From contig RDEW01000006.1 of NCBI GenBank assembly GCA_011109175.1, positions 719,232 through 783,231 on the forward strand: DNA of 64,000 nucleotides. The letters run 5' to 3'. This stretch comes from Dicyema japonicum (lineage: Eukaryota; Dicyemida; Rhombozoa; Dicyemidae). The notes under the pieces were generated by a model. It was not told the DNA's origin, searched no databases, and was given only the letters and a program-made list of their open reading frames with translations. This document shows, piece by piece, positions 57,179 to 64,000 of the stretch. A program made the position numbers and the translations under genes. Each line of letters opens with the position of its first letter. The first letter of the stretch is position 1.

Positions 57179-58165
57179 TTAGTTACACTTCAATGCACCT
57201 TTTTTGAGGGCCACGTGGTTGATGAAGAGTGCATGATTGGCGTATACGTTGATTCCAGGTGTAATATCCATCCACTGAACGCCCACCGCGTCGTCCCCAT
57301 GGTGAAGACTCAACTGGGAAATTGGGTCATCGTAACTGTCGGCATGGAAATTCATTGCTGTAGTTTCAATCCAAGAATTGTCCGTGTTTCTCGGGTCGTC
57401 CACATATCCACTGTAAATCTAAAGTCAGGGATCATCTCTTGACCTCTTCTCCAGTCTGAAATGCCTCCTTAATTAGTGCAGCTCCGTTTTCAAGATTGAC
57501 TGCCTCTTCGCAGAATTCTCGTCTTAGTGTGGAACTCACATGCTCTCCAGCATCCACCATCCCCTCAAAATAAAGATTATTAAAACCCCAGGAAGTGCCC
57601 ATTGACCACAATCTCTTCTAGTGATTGCTACAAACTGCAAAATTGGAAGACCAGTGCAACTATCTATTATCACGTCATTACAAGGGCCCCTCTTCCACCT
57701 TTACTAAGTGCATAACTAAAAATGGTGGATTACCTCGTGACAATTGGATCAGCAGCATGATTAGGTCCCCATCTCCCCAATTTTCCTCTTCCTGCAAGGC
57801 CAGTCCTCCCAATTGGATTTCTAGAATACAGATAGCCCTTACATTGGAATATTGTCCTCAGTAATCTTGAATATGCCTTGATGACTTTTCCTGTTGAGGT
57901 TAGTTGATTCGTCTAAAGTGTTGAATTTTATATTTTCAGTATTTCTTAAGGAAATCACCACAACTGCAAACTCTACGTCAGCCCATTCGGGTTTATTGCT
58001 AAGAATGTACGGAGATGTGAATTTCGGTGGATTGTAGTCAGGAAAGGGAAAACTCCATGGAATCTGTTCTCTAGTTAGCGAGAAACGGTGAATATTTGAT
58101 CCAGGGTACTGGGAATTAATGCAGTTTACATGCATGCAAGCAAACACGCACTTAAAGCCCCTCAT
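57179..58165 (-). CDS. NUDT9: NUDT9-type ADP-ribose pyrophosphatase
   Basis: Hydrolyses ADP-ribose to AMP and ribose 5-phosphate, usually in mitochondria. N part: [18 protein letters not shown], then [25 protein letters not shown], as in NUDT9. [26 protein letters not shown] leads into the Nudix box, [19 protein letters not shown], with the REx2EE residues intact, so it is predicted active (unlike the degenerate box of human TRPM2). C part: [16 protein letters not shown] and [12 protein letters not shown]. Introns are 22, 18, 23 and 23 nt; one further junction near 57680 is unclear. I prefer the ATG at 58165; the longer frame starts with TTG. It lies about 430 bp downstream of GCLM on the same strand. 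Confidence 0.87.
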
Positions 58166-58596
58166 AATAATCAAATATAGTTGAACTTTTCGCAATTATT
58201 GAATGCACTTGACGAAAAATCTAATCAATAAACGAGCTTAATTCCGTTTCTTCTCTGAAAAATCAATATGGTTGCCTTGGTAACCAAAGATTTGCTTAGT
58301 AATGATTCAAATTGTTAAATACTTATAACTTTAAACGGAGACATTTATGCAAAACGGCATGGTCTCTGAGATCACTGAGAGTGCAGCAATTGCAAGAGCC
58401 GGGATCGCCTATTATTCTTACTCACGGTATCACTGTGTTTTACAGTCAACCCATTTGACCTTAACTTCCGATCTTTCTCTTAATAACCCACGTGATAGCC
58501 ACATCTGCCGCTTACATTCAATTACCACTATATAACAAAAGTAATAAGAAAACACATAAAGAGGGCAGAGTATTATTAGAAAACCACATATTAATG

Positions 58597-59478
58597 TCAT
58601 CGTGAGGCATAGACCGAATACCCTTTGTGAGAGATAAGCCCCCTCAATGGTACTACAGCACTTCGGCGTATAAGCATTCTGATCCTCCAATCACTTCCAA
58701 ACAGTCGGTTAAGACTTTCGTTCAACTCATCAATAACCAGAATTACTGGAATTATTTAAATATTACACTTGGGGTCGTTGTGGGCTATTATTTTAACATC
58801 ATTTTGAGCGCAGAACGAGGACAAGTCAACAGGGATAACACAACAGTCCTCAAAGTTGACTGGTAGATCACTGGCTTTGTCTGCAATCATCCTCAAAGGC
58901 ACCTCTGCCATCTCGTACAGCTCCTTCAGTCTTCCGAAGCCCGTATCGGCTACTCCCATGGATCTTATGAGCCCTGAAGGGCCCACATTTTCCTCCAGTA
59001 GTCTCCAGAACTTCACGAATAAGTCACTTATGCCAAAGCATGCGCTATCACCATAAGAGACGATGAGTACGTCTACGTATCCGACACTCTGGATTACTAT
59101 GAGACATCTCACAATCACAACCTCTCTTTAGCTGGGATACCAACTGTTCGGCATCCTCAAAATCAACCAAAAATAATTTGACTAGGTAATTTTATTACTT
59201 ACATATGATTTCTATGTTTTCCCTGAAATGCTCAGAGTCCTCTAATTTTATGTTGTGTCCACTGAGAGTCAGTACGTCAGCGATCTGAGTTATACTTTAA
59301 GAGTAACTGAGGTAGTAAAAGGGTCCAAATCTCCCATCTTCTGTTCGACTGTTGCCGTTAGAGAGTCGAGGACTTCGTTTTTGAAGATGTTGAGGTTATT
59401 TAGTTTTTGATAATTTTTTTTGATTATATTTGAGCCATCAATTGATAATTTCGTGTTTGTTGACACTACCTGGTGCAT
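58597..59478 (-). CDS. GCLM: Glutamate-cysteine ligase modifier subunit
   Basis: GCLM binds the catalytic subunit GCLC and raises its efficiency in glutathione synthesis. It has an aldo-keto-reductase-like fold without catalysis. The ATG at 59478 gives MHQVVSTNTKLSIDG. After 23-, 21- and 25-nt introns come VGYVDVLIVSYGDS, LLEENVGPSGLIRSMGVADT and FEDCCVIPVDLSSFCAQNDVKIIAHNDPK, the hallmark NxxxCCVxPxxLxxF and THNDP-like motifs. The C-terminus reads ELNESLNRLFGSDWRI then RRSAVVPLRGLISHKGYSVY, as in animal GCLM, with the stop at 58597. The junction after HNDPK is one base out of frame with any GT...AG choice I tried. Confidence 0.86.
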
Positions 59479-59629
59479 TATGTAAAATTTAAATTTTAAA
59501 TTTTATTCATTTTTTGGGTTTAAAAGATAAAAATATTATTGAAGGTTTCATTAAAATTAAATTTATTAAAAATAAATTCATAGAATAAACTTTCTTTGCG
59601 TCGAGATTCGCTCTCTTTGCCTTAATAAT

Positions 59630-59770
59630 CGATGGGCTACACGACCATAGAAGTAACGGAATCTCGTTGGAGACTATTCGAACATATTTTGAGGATGGAC
59701 TTGACTTCCCTGTAAATATAACCACGGAAGGCTATTATATTTTCCAGGAGGGCCGCTTTCGTAGAAGGAC
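59630..59770 (+). mobile_element. RTE-like LINE C-terminus fragment
   Basis: The plus strand reads VTESRWRLFEHILRMDLTSL, the R.W.LFGH.LR block with G replaced by E. About 140 bp. Confidence 0.5.
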
Positions 59771-60039
59771 TATGTCATTTGCCATAGGAAATGATCCGAA
59801 AAGAAGTTGAAATACGCATATGACATGGACTTCTTGAGATCCCTAGCAAACGATTGGGGAGTTTGGTGGAAATTGGTTTCTTATTTACTATCCTTGTGAC
59901 GACCTTACTTCATCTTTAAAAGAGACTGTATCTCTCACTTGATCATCGATTCTATGAACCTTTATTTGAAAATAAGATGACGTCAGTTAAATTCCTATAA
60001 GAGCGTATTGTGGTTATACACTGTGACTGATAGTCTAGA

Positions 60040-60590
60040 AAAGCATCGAAAGTGAAAAGCTTAAACTTTGGATAACAAATTTCTTAAGTGGAAGAAGGGG
60101 ATGTGTATGCCTCGGATACTGACTTATCAGTCTCACGCTCCCCCAAGGATCTCCGTTATCCCCAGCCTTATTCAATTTTTACCTGGCCGACCTCCCGACA
60201 CCGGAATCCAATAACGATGTTTTACTCTCATATGCGGACGACACTCGCGTGATCGGGATATCCAAAATGCTACAGAAAGATTACAAATTAACCTGGACCG
60301 ACTCAACGCCGGGGTTATGAAGAACCGACTCACGATAAATTCCAGAAAGTCGGTCACGTCTATGTTTACTTTGGACAAAAGGTTGGGGAAGATGACTGTC
60401 AAGTTAAAATTGGACAACGTTGAAATCCCCTTCACCAAATGTCAGAAGATCCTGGGCGTGATACTGGATGCGCACTTATGTTAGTCACCATACGTGGCAA
60501 ACATTGTTCTGAAGTGCGAGAAGATCAATGTATTAAAATGTTTATCTGGAATATGGAAAACAGGTACCCACCTAGGTCTTGATGAACATT
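60040..60590 (+). mobile_element. CR1/L2-like LINE RT fragment
   Basis: KLWITNFLSGRRGCVCLG, LPQGSPLSPALFNFYLADLPTPES and VLLSYADDTRVIG form one RT palm with the YADD box. The thumb IPFTKCQKILGVILDAHL follows at 60.42 kb. Related to 44-47 kb. Several frameshifts. Confidence 0.65.
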
Positions 60591-61089
60591 TACATTTACA
60601 AACAATACATTTTTTTAGTCACAAAAATTAATTGACCTAAAAATATTTCTGGGGACCACGTTAAGAAACACTTAGGGGTTAATCAACATTTTACCAAAAC
60701 TCTGAATGTTTTTGTATCAACCCCTATATTTGTCCATAAACTTCTTAATGTCCCCCATGCATATTGAAAGAGCCCAGATGAACAGTTAATGGACCGATAA
60801 GGATATTTAGTGTACAACAATGTTCCAACCGGTCAATAGACCTACTCGACTTTATCTTCTTGGCCCCCATAATAATAAATGATGTCAGTAACGTAGCTGA
60901 CTTTTGTTGGGCAAAATAAATATAAGTTTCCATAGCAACCAGATTATAATGGTGAACAGCCAGACCGGTTTAGAATATTTTGTTAAAGTAGAAAAAAAGC
61001 AAAGAACAGGAATTCTCTAGTTACCCACTCACAAGAGATTATCCAATTGAATCCCATAGAAAGAGTATTTTAAGGAAACTGAGTTGTAG
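60591..61089. other. Spacer upstream of TSNAXIP1
   Basis: A 62-codon minus frame at 60933-60745 (METYIYFAQQKSATLL) is unrecognised. Repeated wording around 60630-60720 and 60780-60830 is not a clear repeat. The TSNAXIP1 promoter probably lies here. Confidence 0.35.
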
Positions 61090-63100
61090 AACTGTGAGAG
61101 TATATTCGATAACTGGCCCTCCTCGAGTTCGGAGCTGTCGAGTAACAATTACAACAAACCGTGGTTGTTAAAGCACTATGATGAGTATGTTTCCCAGCAA
61201 ATGACCAAATTTAATATCAGAGAGGACGAGGATGAGGGGATGATTGAGGTCACGTGGGATATATTAGTAGATCTACAGGAGTGTCTTCGACTCATTTATA
61301 AGTACATTTCAGAGCTACAAACCTCTCCTATCCAAAATTAAACAGCAATATGAACAACGAATCCTAATTCTGGAGCGCCACGTGGCCGAACTAAACCCTC
61401 TAAAGGTTAGGACTGAGCGAAACTGTAGTCAATGTTAATCACCGTGGCAGAGGAGTGCAACAACAGAATCATTGATCTTAGAAAGAGGACAAAAACTGTA
61501 GGAGTTGTTTTGAATAGAAAGACGTTGAGGCAATAAAACAGGAAAACAGCAATTTATACGCAAAAATATCAAATTTATTGGAGGACCAGAATGCCCTGAA
61601 CCACCAAGTGTCCGTCCTGAAAAGACAATTGGGGGAACAGTACTCTGAATATAGGGATGAAGCTGATGCTCGGAAACTGCTTGTGGCTGATCTCAACGAG
61701 CTGAAGCAGCACCAGGACAACCTCCATTCGTCACAGTCCCCCGATCCGGAGAGCCCAAAGGATGACATTACTGTCCTCCAAATAGCCCTAAGGTGGAGTC
61801 GACGATTATTCCAGACAGGCAAAAAGTGACCTCGATAAAGCTCACGGTCGGATCCATTCCATGATGGCGGATTATACGGAAGTGGTCCCTCGAAGGGATT
61901 TTGAAGAAATTCAGAGACAATTCATCGTTTTTTGTTTTATGAGAAATAGAATCTTCAAAGTACTCACGAATTACTGGATGAACAGACCAACAAGCTACGA
62001 GAGGAACATTTGTAGAGATATTTAACCATTTAAGGACTTTGACCAAGACATTTGAACAGGTATTAGAGGAACGGAATGTATATTACTCCCAATGTATGGA
62101 AAAATCAGGCAATTTGACTCCCAGGTACTGCTACGTCTTATATAGACCTGATTGGGGGACTGCCGGTGATGTGGTGCCCAGAGGGAGTGAGGAATGGCAT
62201 AAAGTGATTCAGGACAAGTCAAGCAGAGATATTTTGACTGTCCTTTTGGAAGATCTGTCCTCCCAGGGAACAAAGAAAGATTTTGATGGACAGGTAGTAC
62301 CTCCATTTGAGTTTGTGAGGGAGTTGGGGAGAATGTTCCGACCTATCTCCGTTTTGACGGCAAAATCAAGCCAATTTCGCTTTCGAATGATGAAATGGAC
62401 ACAATTGCACGTGATTTCTGGCATTACAGGGTATTTTAGCCTCATTCTTTCAGTATAAGAATGCTACGGAGTTTGAGGACCGAAGGATCGACGACATTTT
62501 CTTCAACTACATGACTAGCATCTATCCAAACAACGCAGTGGACGCTTGCTACTCGTTCGATAGTCTCTCCAAAGTAGCCAAGTCCCACAAGATCAAGACT
62601 CTCAGAGACATAGTGAATCTGAAAACCCACGAGAACATGTTCCACAGACAAGTTTATGTGTTGGACCAAATCAAACCGGTTTTACAAAATCACGGAGAAA
62701 ACAAAACTATCAACGAAGCTCTGAAGGTCAAACTGTCTGAGATATTTACTTCTGTCTCTGACGAAGAGATCAGCGAGATGGTCGACAACCACGCAAACTT
62801 GTTGGAGGACCAGAATCTGATAAACTCGGTAAACGAAGAACACAACTTTATGCTTGCTGTGTTTGATCTGATGAAGATTGAAAGCGGTCAGTTGGCGGAA
62901 CAGGTGAAGGCCAAGCAAGTGTTCACGTGGTTTGTGATATTTTTAGAAATAACTTTGAATTTAAAAACATCAAAGATATTATTTTGTCGTTGGGAACTCA
63001 AATCTCCGACAAACAGCTAACAAACATCACAAATTGGATCATATCCACACGTACAGTAATGGGGGAGTTAATGGTCCCCTTTATTCAGTATTCTAGGTGA
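61090..63100 (+). CDS. TSNAXIP1: TSNAXIP1-like coiled-coil protein
   Basis: Testis- and ciliated-cell protein that interacts with translin-associated factor X; its exact role is unsettled. SYKPLLSKIKQQYE, the family's N-domain core, starts at 61313. Then LNPLK and ITVAEECNNRIIDLR, a coiled coil with EYRDEADARKLLVADLNELK, VVPRRDFEE, TPRPDWG, VPTYLRFDGKIKPISL and an EF-hand-like FTSVSDEEISEMVD region. Introns: 61406-61428, 61498-61517, 61793-61814, 61927-61949, 62012-62034, 62125-62145, 62294-62319, 62431-62453 and 62927-62946 (20-26 nt). From 61313 to the stop this leaves 1587 nt, exactly 529 codons, so the frame is intact. The first exon (61090 on, IFDNWPSSSSELSS) and its junction at about 61300 are uncertain. 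Confidence 0.87.
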
Positions 63101-63261
63101 TGGACAGATTAAAGGAGTGTTACTTGAAGGATATACCGCTTAGTAGAGGATTCGAACAAATGCACTAATATTTAAGTTGAAATAATATTCTGATTTATTT
63201 AACCATAATTGTTTACGCTTTCTGATTTACTAATTATTAGCTGACCACCAGGTTGGGACCA

Positions 63262-63428
63262 CTGTAAGTAGGGATGACGCATAAGTGCTGGAAAAAATCC
63301 TATTGTCCCGGGTTTGAATCTTACTGCTGTACATTTTGACTGAAGATTCCACGAATCTAAGATGCTTTTGATTGACGGCAACGCTCTCGTCTGTTAATAC
63401 CTCATCGTGGAACCGGATCGTCTACAAA
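63262..63428 (+). mobile_element. tRNA-derived SINE, interrupted copy
   Basis: GGGTTTGAATCTTACTGCTG (B box) and GTGGAACCGGATCGTCTAC match 9928-10262. The copy stops right after CTACAAAA, where a hAT-like end begins, so the distal half is displaced beyond the window or lost. Confidence 0.65.
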
Positions 63429-64000
63429 AGTGGTCCCCAACTTTTTCGTTGCCGCGGAATGGTAAGCCTTAGACAATTTTACCGCAGCCCAATGTTGAGC
63501 AATCAAAACACGAGTGACAAGCACACAACACTAGTGACTGAGCTATGACTAATTTTTTGACAAGGCGTAAAAACTTTTATTAAGGAAAGAAAAGAGAGTA
63601 AATATAGCGGCTGCCCTGACTGCGTGGCTATTTCCTCTCAGGATAACGAGCGAGATTCGTTCAAATAACCAGCAGCGCTCACGAGGGTTTCCTGTTCGTG
63701 CAGCGATCCGATTCCCTAGACGACTATGAATTCCAGCGTGGCAGGCGCAAAGGAACCAGAAAAAAAAAACTGAGATATAATTTAAAAACTGCGCACATAT
63801 ATGCTAACTGTATTTCTAAACTGTATTTCTTGTGCGGTCCATCGTTTGGGACCAGTGGTCTACAAGACTCACACGTAACAAAAGCTGTCTGCTATGTGTA
63901 TTATGGCTCTCTTGATAAGTGCTGTTTTAATGGTCAGAGGAGTACTGGGCACGTAGATTTTTCATGGACACATCCCAGTCAGTTTTAACTCCCATAGATT
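63429..64000 (+). mobile_element. hAT-like DNA transposon, left end
   Basis: Begins GTGGTCCCCAACTTTTT then CCGCGGAATGG, resembling the CAGTGGTCCCCAACCTTTTT...CCGCGGACCGG termini of hAT elements. It lies exactly at the break in the SINE. The frame at 63698-63988 is unrecognised, and the element runs off the window, so its other end and any transposase cannot be seen. Confidence 0.5.

Noticed and set aside
57179-58165. TRPM2-type channel carrying the NUDT9-like domain
   Set aside because: No channel helices upstream; the gene has a NUDT9 N-terminus and an intact Nudix box.
60745-60933. 62-codon minus frame divergent from TSNAXIP1
   Set aside because: Possible small gene, but no family, no supported intron and no conserved motif.
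1-64000. Bacterial or viral origin of the window
   Set aside because: Spliceosomal introns, animal nuclear genes and LINE/SINE/hAT content show a eukaryotic nuclear locus; I saw no viral genes.

Overview
This is a window of eukaryotic nuclear DNA that is AT-rich between genes. It most likely comes from a small, intron-compacted metazoan. My best guess is a dicyemid mesozoan, because published dicyemid introns average roughly 26 nt and more than 40 introns that I placed by hand here are about 17-32 nt, mostly 20-26 nt, with GT...AG ends. The encoded proteins are animal-like (NELF-C/D, CEP41, SLX4, GGPS1, NUDT9, GCLM, SPAG7, TSNAXIP1, ARHGAP19-like, SLC46-like). The taxon is an inference. The tiny introns are seen directly: in CEP41 nine introns of 19-27 nt leave exactly 327 codons.

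Layout. 0-6.6 kb: decayed non-LTR retrotransposons (LINEs) on both strands. 6.6-9.9 kb: head-to-head NELFCD (-) and CEP41 (+) about 135 bp apart. 9.9-11.5 kb: a tRNA-derived SINE and a small hAT-type element with an 8-bp target duplication. 11.7-14.4 kb: SLX4 (-). 14.6-18.3 kb: LINE fragments and one small unknown gene. 18.8-19.5 kb: a RING-H2 protein with acidic repeats, with a fresh LINE inserted just upstream between perfect 12-bp direct repeats. 20.4-22.3 kb: LINE. 22.4-24.7 kb: a small helical-protein gene and GGPS1 (-). 24.8-26.6 kb: LINE 3' ends. 27.3-28.8 kb: an SLC46-like transporter. 28.9-36 kb: LINE fragments and AT-rich DNA. 36.1-38.8 kb: a RhoGAP (+) and an unrecognised membrane protein (-). 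39.6-49.9 kb: stacked and nested LINEs, ending in an endonuclease/RT element that carries a 2A (StopGo) motif. 50-51 kb: a broken MTG2/Obg GTPase. 52.2-52.9 kb: SPAG7. 53-57 kb: SINE and LINE debris. 57.2-59.5 kb: NUDT9 and GCLM in tandem (-). 59.6-60.6 kb: LINE debris. 61.1-63.1 kb: TSNAXIP1 (+). 63.3-64 kb: a SINE interrupted by a hAT-type end.

How it fits together. The genes are ordinary housekeeping, ciliary (CEP41, TSNAXIP1) and repair or redox genes (SLX4, GCLM, NUDT9). They do not form a pathway cluster. The distinctive system is the mobile-element community. Several LINE lineages end in the same architecture: a terminal hairpin whose two arms covary between copies, followed by a (TAA)n-like tail. 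One element encodes a 2A peptide ahead of its endonuclease/RT. Several host genes need single-base frame corrections, many of them at homopolymers. This suggests either residual long-read indels or real decay, and it can be tested.
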